Shown here piece by piece: positions 35,606 to 48,000 of a stretch of DNA of 64,000 nucleotides. Position 1 is the first letter of the stretch, and every line of letters begins with the position of its first letter. The notes under the pieces were generated by a model. It did not search any database. It saw nothing but the letters and a program-made list of their open reading frames with translations, and was not told where the DNA came from. This DNA comes from Steromphala cineraria. Taxonomy: Eukaryota; Mollusca; Gastropoda; Trochida; Trochidae. The translations under genes and the position numbers were made by a program. The stretch is from positions 33,367,607 to 33,431,606 of the forward strand of contig OU744724.1 in NCBI GenBank assembly GCA_916613615.1, given 5' to 3'.

Positions 35606-36300
35606 TGATGCTGGACTTTGCATTGTTCAGAAAGTTTACATAAAGATGATAGCCGACACGGTTCTAGTTTGCCATCCAGACCCTAAAGAAAAATATTTAA
35701 TTGACGACCAACCAAGTCTACTAAAGGAAGCCTAGATCACTCAGCTTTCTGAAGTTAAAGCATCTTCTGGAAATCCATTTTGTTATAATACATGAATTGT
35801 TTAAAAATATTGTCATATAAATGAAAAAAATACTTCAGAGACTTTATGTTTTGTGCACGGTTACAATGAATGCCACTCACCTACCTCGCTTTTGTGGATG
35901 GAGCTATCTTTCCCAAGCCTTTCTGTTTGATTTAATAGCAAAATATGACTGAAAAACCATTGCAGTGTTATAAAAGAAGACTGTGGTATATATAGGCTGT
36001 AGCATAACGCGGAGACATATACGCTGATGTAGCAGGATGGTGGTAAATGGAAAGTAAGAAATACTGTTATGGTAGAAATATAGATTAATTTGTCCTTTTC
36101 ATATGGAGTCTAAACAGAAAGAACAGACATGAGTGTTTCGGTAAAGTTAGAGAAAGAAACCCTGATATCTGAAGACCTTTCTCTTTTGTGCGATTGTGGA
36201 CGGGTTCCAAAGCCATAGAGTATTATCTTATTTCTGATTGTTTCTCAGTCTCATATCACATGAGGGGAGACAACTCCCAGATAGTGTCTGTTAAATGAGT

Positions 36301-36626
36301 TTAAAGGGGAAGGAGCACGGTTTTTTCATTTTTCAATCATTATTGTACGTTAATGCTAAATGTTTTATTGTGGTAGTGTAAAAAATCTCATTAAATAAAC
36401 CAACCATTCATAGTCAGAGAACAAATTTGAAAGATTCACATAAAGTCCATTGGCGACCATTTTTCTGTGAATACCTTTATTTTGTGTGTGTATGAAAAAG
36501 GAATCGCATGGCTGAACTTTACGTTATATATTTGATTTATTACTGCTTTATTTATTTTAAATACATTTTTTCATGTCCTGACATCACCTTATATTCCCCC
36601 TTAAAACGTGCTACTGTCCCATTTAA
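36301..36626 (-). mobile_element. TTAA-flanked MITE, family 1, copy 5 (inverted, diverged)
   Basis: 326 bp. Termini TTAAAGGGGAAGGAGCACGG and acgtgctactgtcccaTTTAA carry several substitutions, making this the oldest-looking copy. Orientation is as in copy 3. Confidence 0.87.
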
Positions 36627-36775
36627 ATACCCTGTCATAATTGAACACTGAAGATGACGACAGAACCACTGGCTTAACATTTGTTTACTACTGCCTTATT
36701 CCATAACTTAAAAAACAGGGCACTTAAATTGTCAGTTGATTGCCAATAAGAAAATTCGCTCTATGAAGAATTCAC

Positions 36776-36842
36776 CCGAAGAAGGGGCAAGAATTGGCCC
36801 AGAAACGTCGTGAGAAATCAATAAAGAAGCTGTTATCCATAA
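36776..36842 (+). repeat. Retroelement-like end with a degenerate hammerhead-like core
   Basis: Reads ccgaagaaggggcaag, then ttggcccagaaacgtcgtg, then aataaagaagctgttatcca. The cNgaaga, GC stem and gaaacgtc order is the arrangement I associate with ends of Penelope-like elements, some of which hold hammerhead ribozymes; the core here does not match the ribozyme consensus exactly. No coding part was found nearby. Confidence 0.3.
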
Positions 36843-38343
36843 CACTTGTCTTGTATTACCACACCAACTTCTAAATGCCTTTGAAGAATTTTCATATTAA
36901 GGTTGGTTTTATTTTTACCATACAATACCATGATTTAGTGTCTTTTCATATTTGGTGACCCTTCTTCATATGTTCGTATTAAATTTATTACTCTTCCAAA
37001 TGACTTTGTAGGGTTCAATCAAAGAAAGTTTTTAAACCCCCATTCAATGGAAAATCTTGCACAAGTGGTCTTTATTGAAACATGCTATGTAAGTGTACAT
37101 GTTCTTAATTATTGGAACAGACTATCCAAAGAAGCAGCTGTAAAATACCTTAAAACAAAGACATCCACCTGTTTCCTACAAATGAAAGAACTAAAATGTT
37201 CCCTGAAAGAGTAAATAAGCGATCTGTGTCACAGGATGAATACAATATATAACCATCATAATAAAGTCGTATTAGGGCTATTTGGCTGGAGGGACTGATG
37301 TCATGTTTGCGACGTCAGTCTATCGGGCATCGTCCATCCTCTATCCTCCATGAAGTCTTCATATCTTTAATTTTCCCAGGACTTCTGTAATAAAAAAATG
37401 AAATTTAGTGTAAATGTCATTATCCTCTAAGAGGTTTGAGTTTATTTGTTTCTTTCCAATAAACCGCTGTCCTTTTCGGATATTAATTGTAATGTGAAGC
37501 GCAAATTTTCAACAGAATATACGTGATACTGTATTTTTCTTAAAACTTTTCAAATATTTTACATGAAAGCAACGAGTAATACTAGGTACTAGGTAGCTAA
37601 ATTAATTCATGTCATCTATGTTGGGTTGAAATGTGATCCATCCCTCAAAATGGCTTGAATTGTATGCTTTTCATTGTAAATTGCAATGTTAAAAAAAACC
37701 CATAAAAATAACAACTTTCCCATTATTATGCCTATCGTTTTTATTCTGCATAACGTTGAGTGTATTAACTACATCGATGAGAATTGGTATGTAGTATGAG
37801 TATACATATTGTTACTTTTTGGTCGTTTTCAGGAATAAATAATCGGTTTGTTTAACATAATAAATGAACCTTTGTTTGTTGACACATTTTCGAGGTTTTT
37901 GTTTGTTCTTCAAAGTTTCCTTCATTAGAAAAGATTGAAAATTGATAAATATATAGTATATACATAGTCTTTAATTTACATTTGTCAAAATGTATTATCG
38001 CTTTACACTAAAATTTAACTTGTTAACTTGATAGCCACAATGTTTCCTGTTTAAATCTATTGGAAATTAATAACATTCGAACAGTTTGTTAGTTGGAGGT
38101 TGATTGATGTGGAAACAGGGTCCGTTACAAATAGCTTTACAACGTTAAATTCTGAGACACTGATATGTCATGTGAGGACAACTATAATTATAAATCTAGT
38201 AGGAATTATTTGATGAAACTTTATAATCATATTCTATGATTACAACAGATTCAAACAACATCAATAATAGCGTCTGATATTGACTTTCGATTTTTGCGAA
38301 AAACAAATATTCAATTGTGCGCTTTGAGAATGAGAATGAGTGA
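36843..38343. other. Non-coding interval
   Basis: AT-rich, no supported gene. A single isolated monomer of the neighbouring 31-bp minisatellite is present at about 37759-37792 (gtgtattaactacatcgatg then agaattggtatgt), roughly 600 bp before the array begins. Confidence 0.5.
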
Positions 38344-40135
38344 TACGTGTATTCACTTCATGATAATTGGTATATCGGTATATTCACTACATCCATGAGA
38401 ATTGGTATGTGTATTAAACACATCCATGAGAATTGGTATGTGTATTAACTACATCCATTAGAATTGGTATGTGTATTAACTACATCAATGAGAATTGGTA
38501 TTTGTATTAACTACATCCATGAGAATTGGTATTTGTATTAACTACATCCATGAGAATTGGTATTTGTATTAACTACATCAATGAGAATTGGTATGTGTAT
38601 TAACTACATCAATGAGAATTGGTATGTGTATTAACTACATCCATGAGAATTGGTATGTATATTAACTACATCAATGAGAATTGGTATGTGTATTAACTAC
38701 ATCCATGAGAATTGGTATGTGTATTAACTACATCCATGAGAATTGGTATGTGTATTAACTACATCCATGAGAATTGGTATGTGTATTAACTACATCAATG
38801 AGATGTGGTATTTGTATTAACTACATCAATGAGAATTGGTATGTGTATTAACTACATCCATGAGAATTGGTATGTGTATTAACTACATCAATGAGAATTG
38901 GTATTTGTATTAACTACATCAATGAGAATTGGTATGTGTATTAACTACATCCATGAGAATTGGTATGTGTATTAACTACATCAATGAGAATTGGTATGTG
39001 TATTAACTACATCCATGAGAATTGGTATGTGTATTAACTACATCAATGAGAATTGGTATTTGTATTAACTACATCAATGGGAATTGGTATGTGTATTAAC
39101 TACATCCATGAGAATTGGTATGTGTATTAACTACATCAATGAGAATTGGTATTTGTATTAACTACATCAATGAGAATTGGTATGTGTATTAACTACATCC
39201 ATGAGAATTGGTATGTGTATTAACTACATCAATGAGAATTGGTATGTGTATTAACTACATCAATGAGAATTGGTATTTGTATTAACTACATCCATGAGAA
39301 TTGGTATGTGTATTAACTACATCAATGAGAATTGGTATGTGTATTAACTACATCCATGAGAATTGGTATGTGTATTAACTACATCAATGAGAATTGGTAT
39401 TTGTATTAACTACATCAATGAGAATTGGTATGTGTATTAACTACATCCATGAGAATTGGTATGTGTATTAACTACATCAATGAGAATTGGTATGTGTATT
39501 AACTACATCCATGAGAATTGGTATGTGTATTAACTACATCAATGAGAATTGGTATGTGTATTAACTACATCAATGAGAATTGGTATTTGTATTAACTACA
39601 TCCATGAGAATTGGTATTTGTATTAACTACATCAATGAGAATTGGTATGTGTATTCACTTCATGAGAATTGGTATGTGTATTCACTACATCCATGGGAAA
39701 TTGGTATACATGTATGTGTATTTTTATCCGTGAGAATTGGCATATGCGTATTATTCACTACATCCATGAGAATTGGTATATGTGTATTTATATCCATGAG
39801 AATTGGCAAATGCGTATTATTCACTACATCCATGAGAATTGGTTTATGTGTATTTATATCCATGAGAATTGGCATATGTGTATTATTCACTACATCCATG
39901 AGAACTGGTATATGTGTATTTATATCCGTGAGAATTGGCATATGCGTATTATCCACTACATCCATGAGAATTGGTATATGTGTATTTATATCCATGAGAA
40001 TTGGCATATGTGTATTATTCACTACATCCATGAGAATTGGTATATGTGTATTTATATCCGTGAGATTTGGCATATGCGTATTATCCACTACATCCATGAG
40101 AATTGATATAATATGTGTATTCACTTCAACCATGA
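38344..40135. repeat. 31-bp minisatellite, about 55 copies, becoming a 66-bp dimer
   Basis: The unit is tatgtgtattaactacatc followed by catgagaattgg (31 bp). Two variable sites (ccatg or caatg; tatgtg or tatttg) recur in blocks of three to five units, a higher-order pattern. From about 39690 the unit becomes a 66-bp dimer (one half tatttatatccatgagaatt, the other attattcactacatccatga). Since 66 is 22 codons, both strands become open there, giving artefactual ORFs of 216 and 159 residues. Confidence 0.97.
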
Positions 40136-41234
40136 ACATTGTTTATATACTGATTGTATACAGATTGTTTATATACTGTTTGTATACAGATAGTTACTGT
40201 CGATTTTTATTTTCTAGTTTAGGTGTGTAAAGGGCCTGGCTAGTTCCCTAGTACTTAACTGGTAAAAATTTATTTTATAAAATGAATATATGGGACTTTG
40301 TTGCATTTAATCACAAAATTACGGCGTAATCGAATAAGCACGTAACGTGTTCATTGATGGTATTAAGAACTATACTATTGATGCTTTGTATACAACTTGT
40401 CCTGCAATTCGTAAGCCTGTTTGACGATCACGTTTATGAGAGTTTTGGTCAATCAGCAAATCGTCGCCTTCAATGAGTTGATTCTTCAACTATATGTCCG
40501 AGTCATTACACCAGTCTAACAGTGTCGTTTATTCAGTCCCACAGACAGCGCTGACAATGTATAAAAGGCCCCAGTATATCTGTTCACGGGAATATTGACT
40601 TAGCAACCCGGCCTGTGAGAGAAAGAATACCTTGCTTATACAGACTAAACGATCAATACGCAATACGTTGTATTCAGTTGTAGTAACAGCGTTACGCTTG
40701 CTTCTCATTCGCTTCAGTGAAGATTGGTTATAGTGGTAAAGAAAGTTACCGAATAATACTTTAAGGCGATTGCTACTTAAGAACATATCGAGGTGTGAAA
40801 AAAATCTGTTACACTGTGTGTGAATCAAGTTCATTTTGAATGTGATATGATTAACGTATTAGCGGTGTTGCACATGACAAAGAATACTTCAAAGGTTTTC
40901 ATATTATTTATACCGCGAAGTAAAGGGAACTCACAGTAGTCGATCTACATGTTCAATGTGTCCTTACGAGTATTCATTGTTATTTTTCAATGAAAAAAGA
41001 TGGTTTTGAATTTTAATTCATTCCCGGGTCGTCTTTCTGTTATACACACAATAAGTGGATTTTGGCGGTTGATGAATTTGATCGTGTCACTGCATATTAT
41101 CAAATGTGCACGAATTAGCTTTTATAAACATAGCGACGACTTTTGACTTGAAAACATGTAAAGTTGAAAGTTTGCTGTTCCAGATTCACCTTTACAATTT
41201 GTCTTGTCTTGGCCTTGACCATAACGTGCCGGGT
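40136..41234. other. Non-coding interval
   Basis: No gene or repeat recognised apart from a short duplicated gattgtatacagattgttta-type motif at 40150-40190. Confidence 0.4.
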
Positions 41235-41597
41235 TTAAAGGGGCAGTAGCACGTTTTTAGGGGGAATATACGGTGATGTCAGGAAAATTAAAATTAATGG
41301 TTCCAATTGAAAATCAATGTTTTCAAACTTAATTTAGCAGTTATAATTCAAATATATAACGTTAAGTTTAGCAATGGGATTCCTTTTTCTTACATAAAAT
41401 GAATTAAATGTGTTCACACAAAATGGCTACAGTTGATTTTATGTGAATCTTCATACTTTGATCTCCGACTATGGATGATTGGCTTGTGTAATGAGATTTT
41501 TGACACTGTCAAAATAATATATTTAACATTAACTTACAATTATCAGTGAACAAAATAAAATATAAAATTATCAAAAAACGTGCTACTGCCCCTTTAA
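41235..41597 (+). mobile_element. TTAA-flanked MITE, family 1, copy 6
   Basis: 363 bp, ends TTAAAGGGGCAGTAGCACG and cgtgctactgccccTTTAA. Its right-hand TTAA (41594-41597) is also the left-hand TTAA of the next element. Confidence 0.92.
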
Positions 41598-42058
41598 GGG
41601 GCATCTCGGTGATTTTCGACAAATAACGTTTTGCTTTGAAACTAACGTGGATGGTATGATTAATTACAAAAAATCAAAACATCTCACATATTCATTCCCA
41701 AACGAAAATTATATGATAAATTCCTGTTTTCATTAAAAAGTCTTATAACAGTCATACACGTGTATGTTCGTGGAAGCCAAATTCCCACGTCCAATTTACA
41801 TGAATACTAGTTATACCTGTCAAAAATTACCATTGTGACTTTTATAGATAAGTTCCAAAATGACGTTTGACTGATTGACCATTGTCCGGTTTTCGATCAT
41901 TATCACGACATCAAACCTTCGTAATGTTACTACGCAACATCGACTAGCTCTAAATTGATACTTTCCTGCAGCAGTCGGTACTTCTTTATCAAATGACACT
42001 ATTGATAAAGTTTGGAATAGACATGTGACCACCGACAACTCACGGAGTGGCTCTTTAA
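41594..42058. mobile_element. TTAA-flanked MITE, family 5, abutting family 1
   Basis: Left end TTAAGGGGCATCTCGGTGA; right end, reversed, TTAAAGAGCCACTCCGTGAG: imperfect inverted repeats over about 25 bp, 465 bp in all. A gagccactccg-type piece of the same end recurs alone near 47010. No ORF beyond background. Confidence 0.65.
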
Positions 42059-43490
42059 GACTGGGAAGAAGAAACCATGCTAACTGGGAATTTAAGGATA
42101 AATTATTTCAAACTTGTAAAACGTTAAATTAAGTTTAAATTACAGTGAAATAAGGTGGGGACACCAGAGATAGAAAGTTCTTCATCGATTCTATGCTTGA
42201 TCATGTATATATAATACATATAAATGACAATTTCTTTGAAATAAACAAATGACAAAAACAAATTTCAAGTTCAAATAAATACTTTACTCATTCATTCTTT
42301 CACATCTCCCAAGAACTCGACAACATGTTAATCGCTGAAGCGTGAAGTCAATAATTCGTTTCACTCGATTAGTTATCGATTGTCACGCTTACTCGAATCG
42401 GTAATTAGCTTAAGACAAAACAGCGCTATTCGACCGCTAACGTTTGTAGCAAAGAGGAGAGCAGGGAGCTAAACTCACAACCATATAGATATGAATGATA
42501 TTGCACACACTCAAACATCGTATAAATAATATATCTCATTCAACACACTTGGTCATATTGAATTCGCTTGACCAGATCGAGTTCGTGGCAGCGGACATAA
42601 TCTTCCGTTTACAATTGAATAAAATATGACAAGCCCCATTAAAAATTCATAAGTTAACATGATTAAAACATGGACTCGTTTTCAACCTTTGAAACAGCAG
42701 ATCAAAAATTGGCTTGAAATATTTTCTTACATTGACGTTCTTATATAAATGGTGGGAATCTGAATGGTAATCTGTACATCATAATTCGAGTATTATGAAT
42801 AATGAATTATTTTCATTACAAAATACCTGTTGACATTATAGATGTATAATTTGTTAAATTTTATGATATTTGTGCTGATTGTATCTAATTAATAACTACA
42901 GAAGCTAGAAGCCACCCCTACCCATAGAGGATACTCAGGAAGGTATGGCATAGGTAAACATCTCTAGCTAAAATATATATTTTGGCAGTTGGTATGTGAC
43001 AAAGGTTACACATTCTAAAAAATATTGGTTCAATCATCTGGAATATTAATAAAGAATATTTTAAACAAGATGTTTGTTGCATAGTTTATGATCAATATCA
43101 ATCTGGTAAATAGTTGATTTAGTCAAAGATGAATCGTATATACTAAAATATTTAGATAAACTACTTCATAAACATATATTTGACAGTGCATGATTGATAA
43201 GATTAACAATTCTTCCTTATTTCAAATGGCCTTATATGGAAATATATTTCAACATTCGTAGAGCACATTGCAAGCCATCTTGCTGAGGTTGAGAACATAT
43301 TGCAGTCCTCCATCATAAAACGTGTTAATAATAATTACTGTGGTGTGGAAACTAACAATCCATCATTGTTAGTTTTTTTAACAGAGACATAACTTTTTCA
43401 TAAACCAAGAACAAATTTATCAACGTTAACTTGATGACACTTATTAGTCCAAAGCATGTCCCCATCCACTGTCTAAATCAGTGCTTGGTC
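42059..43490. other. Non-coding interval downstream of the RING gene
   Basis: AT-rich; I see no gene, RNA or repeat in it that I can support. Confidence 0.4.
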
Positions 43491-43494
43491 AACG

Positions 43495-43980
43495 TACATT
43501 TTCTGTGGCGTTTACAACGTTCAGTTCATGGTAACCATTACAATATGAGTTACTGGTGACTGTTCAACGTAAGTTCACATTTTCCTTTCCAACGTACAGT
43601 TACTGGTGGCCTTTACAGCGTACAGTTCATGGTAACCTTTACAATGTAAGTTACTGGTGACCTGTTCAACGTACAGTTCATGGTGACCTGTTCAACGTAC
43701 AGTTCATGGTGACCTGTTCAACGTACAGTTCATGGTGACCTTTACATTGTAAGTGACTGGTGGCCTTTACAGCGTACAGTTCATGGTGACCTTTACAGCG
43801 TACAGTTCATGGTGACCTTTACATTGTAAGTTACTGGTGGTCTTTTCAACGTACAGTTACTGTGATCTTTACAACGCAATTAACTGGTAACCTGTTCAAC
43901 GTAAGTTCACGTTGGCCTTTCCAAGGCATATTTATTAAACGTATAGTAGTTGGCGGCGTGTTCAACGTACGGTGACTAGC
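43495..43980. repeat. 26-bp minisatellite overlapping the end of the RING gene
   Basis: About 17 degenerate copies of gttcaacgtacagttcatgg+tgacct (26 bp), with variants gtaagttactggtggc and tttacagcg. Clean 26-bp periodicity is seen at 43655-43745. The array enters the reading frame of the RING gene, which ends at 43962. Confidence 0.85.
43931..43936 (-). terminator. Candidate poly(A) signal AATAAA for the RING gene
   Basis: The plus strand reads tttatt, that is AATAAA on the coding strand, only 26 nt past the stop codon. If used, the 3' UTR would be about 45-55 nt and would consist of minisatellite sequence. Other signals further on are possible. Confidence 0.4.
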
Positions 43981-44942
43981 GGCGTGTACCTACTATCATG
44001 CCTATACCTGGCTATACACTGCAGCCAGCAGCTGATGTTAAGTCTCTGGGACGCTGTAAACCAATTCGAGGCGAAGGCCGTAGCAAGCAACATGTGGACG
44101 TCGTGCTCGAAGTCGCTATTGCAGCGGAAGTACTGTTCATAGCACCGCTGAACCGCCGTATAGATGACGTTACTGTCCACGTGGTGTGGTTTTTGCAACA
44201 GGTATTTAGCAATGAGGAGTGAGAGTCGGGCAATGCTCTGTGGAGTGTGTCCGTAGTCGTACTTGGGGTCGTACTCAGAGAACTGCGTGTCCGCCAGCTC
44301 GTACCTCTTGGCATTCAACTCGTCCTTGGCCTTCTTGTACTCCTTCTCTATCACTCTGTTTCTGGCGTTAGCAACCTCAATGTCGCGCTTGAACTTTGAC
44401 ACTTGCACTTCCAACGCACTAATCCGACACAGTAGCTCAGAGATATCCGCGTTAGTGATGGCGTCGGCTGCTCGTTGTCGTCGACGTCGCTCCGTCCAGG
44501 CTGCCTCGTACTCCTCCTCCGAGTCAATGGAGGCCGCAATACCCTGGCAGTCGATCTGGTGGCTGGCTAGCTCAAACCTGTTGATCGTCTCGTCACATCC
44601 TGCACACTCGACAGGAAAGAAAGCGCACGTGTCGAGGTGAGCCCGCAGTCGGTCCAGCTTTATCACTACACTGCATCCTCTCTCGGCGTGGTCGCACTCC
44701 ACCTCGAAGCCGTTGATGAGGTTGCGGAGTGAATGTACCGGATGTCCCCCCTCCTCCCCCACGTGAGAACGACACTCGGGACAAGTTTCCGTCCCCGGTC
44801 GGGCGAGCCATGTCTCCAAACACAGATGACAGAACGTATGTCCACAGGGAGTCAGCACCGCATCCTGAAGGACACACCCGCATATACCACATATAAGGTT
44901 CGGGTCCACGGCCTTCTTGAACTTGTTAATGCTGTAACCCAT
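43962..44942 (-). CDS. RING-finger and TRAF-type zinc-finger protein, probable E3 ubiquitin ligase
   Basis: 326 residues, one exon. A C3HC4 RING spans C18, C21, C33, H35, C38, C41, C54 and C57, with W45 in the position that helps bind the E2 enzyme. Two TRAF/SIAH-type zinc fingers follow: C83, C90, H102, C106 and C113, C116, H128, C132. Residues about 170-225 (ISALEVQVSKFKRDIEVANA onward) form a probable coiled coil, followed by a helical C-terminal domain of about 95 residues that I do not recognise. The architecture matches the N-terminal part of PDZRN/LNX and RNF41 (NRDP1) proteins, without any PDZ domain. I chose the ATG at 44942: A at -3, G at +4, and the MGYSINKF...AVDPNL start agrees with PDZRN proteins; the frame stays open to 45050 but that extension looks like 5' UTR. 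The last codons lie in a minisatellite. Substrate unknown. Confidence 0.9.
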   Translation of the reverse strand: MGYSINKFKKAVDPNLICGICGCVLQDAVLTPCGHTFCHLCLETWLARPGTETCPECRSHVGEEGGHPVHSLRNLINGFEVECDHAERGCSVVIKLDRLRAHLDTCAFFPVECAGCDETINRFELASHQIDCQGIAASIDSEEEYEAAWTERRRRQRAADAITNADISELLCRISALEVQVSKFKRDIEVANARNRVIEKEYKKAKDELNAKRYELADTQFSEYDPKYDYGHTPQSIARLSLLIAKYLLQKPHHVDSNVIYTAVQRCYEQYFRCNSDFEHDVHMLLATAFASNWFTASQRLNISCWLQCIARYRHDSRYTPLVTVR

Positions 44943-46920
44943 GTTCCTCCCCGATGTGTTATAAACCTGTGTACCTGTCCTTCTCAGTTTTCTCTGCAAA
45001 CACGCACTGTGTAAACTACTGTCTGCCCAAACACCAGCTGAGAAGCACACATGCTCCCCTCTCTCGTCTCACTGTAATACGTCCTCACCTTCACCTGTGC
45101 TTCTTAACTCATTTGAACCTGCTCTCACCCCAGGTAAGGTCCAGAGCAAAAGTTTTTTCTCTCCACTGCTCCTGGAGTTATGTCGGTTAGCTTGTGTAAG
45201 CAATAAAGCCGGAATTAGCTGAGGTTTGATCAAATCAAGCCGACACAAAACTCCGGGTAACTGCCCCAGGCCTGATCTCCATAGGATGAGATATATCACT
45301 GTCGCTTAGTTCAACTTATACGCGGATTTGTTGCGTATTCACAAACGTAATTGGCCCATGTAACAATTCCTCGCACACAAATCCATTGATCCGAATGTGA
45401 ATGAGCAGTGGTATAATTGGCGTGAAGAAGTGAACAGTGATCTATGAGCGGGAAGCAATGACAGAACTCTCAACTCACAGCTCCGACTGTTATCGGGTGG
45501 AAGGTTGACTTACAGCAGTGTATCGTGTATGGTATAGGTGCCCCACCCACCCTTGTAAGGAGTCGGTGTGGTGAGGCGTGTCTACTACTGTGCACTGAGG
45601 TGCACGTTGACTGTAAAGTATTCTCGTATAGTTACTCCCGCATTGAAATTGGCATACACGACCCTGTGTGTGTACCTTATATCTTCAATAGAGTACACTA
45701 TATACACAGGTGCAAGCTGGGATATTTCCTCGTCTCGTCTTCACATTGCCTGATTCTTACTGCATGGAAAGTTCTTTCCTCATCTCATGGACTTAGTCAA
45801 AGGCACTGCATGTGGTGTTCGGACACCAACACAGTGAACTCGTTACTAAACAGCTACACCGGCAAGGTACAGCATCTCAAACATCGGGACTGTAGACAAC
45901 CAGTTCACCCCTCACCTTTCCTCCTGACCTGTCTATCTTATCTCTTCCTCACTGCATCGAAGCCAATGAAGCATGAAACATATACAGTCAAGTGCAGGTG
46001 ATCATGTACTGCATCCTCGTTGTAAAGCAGGCATATCCACATATCCATACATTAAGTTGTGTATTGTTTACAGAACTCTACAAGCCGAGTGACCGTGTAA
46101 CGTGAGGAAGTTGATATCCTGAACGCGTGCGGGCTGCATGTTTGACAGATGCTGTTTCGTGCCTGTTACTATTTATGGCTTGAGGTGAAGCCAAGTCGAT
46201 AAGATCTGCGCGCGCACGCCGGGTACAGAACATCTTATTCAACTCACCCTTGATGCTGCAGCATGTCAGGGATCACCCGGGAAAAGTTACAAAATATAAT
46301 TAGTGCTTTAATTAAGTTTCAGCTATAATTCATATTCAAACCTTTTACATTTAACATGAAATGAAAAATAGATCGTGTATTAACATAGACTTGGGTTAGT
46401 AATTATGGTAGTTGTAGGGTTCCTATATATGAAATACCATATGTACGTTTCCAATCATTATTATGCAAGGCAGTGTTCTTCTTTCCATGGATAATTTCAG
46501 ACATACCCCGAAACTGAATAACCCCTCGCTACTAGACATGGTGCGTTTCTGAATGGGTAATATTTCACTGTTTGTAAATAATCAATTCACATGAACATAG
46601 GATTAAAGTAATTTTCCCAAAGATCCAATAACAATAATAAGCTATATGAACTATCTCAATGCCATGTGTTGAAGCAGGGATAATAAAAGTCTGTCTTATA
46701 TGATCCCTGGATGAAGACAAAAGAGTCGTTCATTAATATAATCACATGATAGCATCCCGCTAAGAAGATCTAGACACGACTGTCTATCAGATAACACATC
46801 ACGGAGAAGCAAGCCAGTACAATAAGTAATAAGCTATACCTGGCTGAGAACCGATACTGACATACGCACGTTAGTGTGTTCAACATGCATGCTTGTAAAC
46901 CAGAAATCGATATTCACCCT

Positions 46921-46921
<1 letters not shown>

Positions 46922-46953
<32 letters not shown>
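46922..46953. repeat. Tetranucleotide microsatellite (agac)n
   Basis: Eight perfect copies of agac. Confidence 0.97.
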
Positions 46954-46954
<1 letters not shown>

Positions 46955-47884
46955 TATTATTTAAGCGTCTCACCTGGAATGATATAAGACATATTCACAG
47001 CATTAAAAATGAGCCACTCCGTTTTGGACGGTTAGCATAAAATGTACATTATTACAGGTCTATTTTCTTCAAAAATGTATAGATGTATATAAAATTATCT
47101 GTCTATCTTAGCTGTCAATGTATGTTGAAATGTTCACTTGATTCGTCTTGCTATCTTTAATTGAAGTGAACCTAGTTCATAAAGAAAAGGTTCGAAGTGT
47201 TAGACCACATCAGCATTTTTGTGTTTCTCGTTTTTTCAAAAGGCCGGATTGTTATGATTACGTTTACGATTTCAATCAGTGAAAATTGACTTAAGATTAC
47301 TATAAAAGCTATATATCCAGTTTCGACAATTACGCGTATAGAAAATCGTAAAAGTGAAAGGTGTCAAAAGTTTTGAAAGTGTGAAAAAAGAAACAATCTT
47401 ATGGTCGAAATGAAGAAACGTGACAAACATTCATTAATATCGACATCATCTTTACGAAATAAGTTCGATATTGTCACATATGGGGTATATAGATAACCTG
47501 GTATAAAAATATGTTATTATATCAATAAAACAACAACCTTTAGAAAACATTCATAAATATTGTGGCAAGAAATCTATCAAAAATAAATCACTTTGTATAC
47601 ACAAAAGGCGTATATGTGTAAGCTGGGTTGTATGTAAGTTATTTATTGGCCTCTACTCTGACTGTAGTTATGTCAAGTGGCGCAATCTCAAGACAGTTAT
47701 GTTTTACACCCCTCTCGCCCCGAACCTCAACTACTGAGCTAACATGGCTTATTGTCTTAACACTAAAGTGTCCACTCAGCACAATTTCTAGTTCAAGTCT
47801 ACACTTTGACCTCCACTTACCACCCGCCCTAGTCTTACACCCAAACTGTAGTTAATAACATTTTTACATCTCTTGAAGAGCAAG

Positions 47885-48000
47885 TCTACATCTGTAGAGA
47901 ACTACTGCTCTGAAATATCCACTTCTCTGGGCTCCTTTTTATATTTAATAAAATAACCGTTTATGAGAATTATTATTTTCAAAGACTGAATATAAGTCTT
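47885..48000. repeat. Dispersed repeat, related to 16600-16745
   Basis: Shares ggctcctttttatatttaat, tttatgagaatt and agactgaatataagtct with the first copy. No termini recognised. Confidence 0.5.

Noticed and set aside
38344..40135. CRISPR-like array
   Set aside because: Units are contiguous with no unique spacers, and the genome is eukaryotic.
39580..40230. 216-codon plus-strand and 159-codon minus-strand frames
   Set aside because: Both arise from a 66-bp repeat unit that happens to lack stops on both strands.
44943..45050. 36-residue N-terminal extension of the RING protein
   Set aside because: The extension has no similarity to RING protein starts; the ATG at 44942 has better context and begins exactly where PDZRN-type proteins do.
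45525..46001. 158-codon plus-strand frame upstream of the RING gene
   Set aside because: No domain, many cysteines and serines of no pattern, and no splice or promoter support; likely chance.
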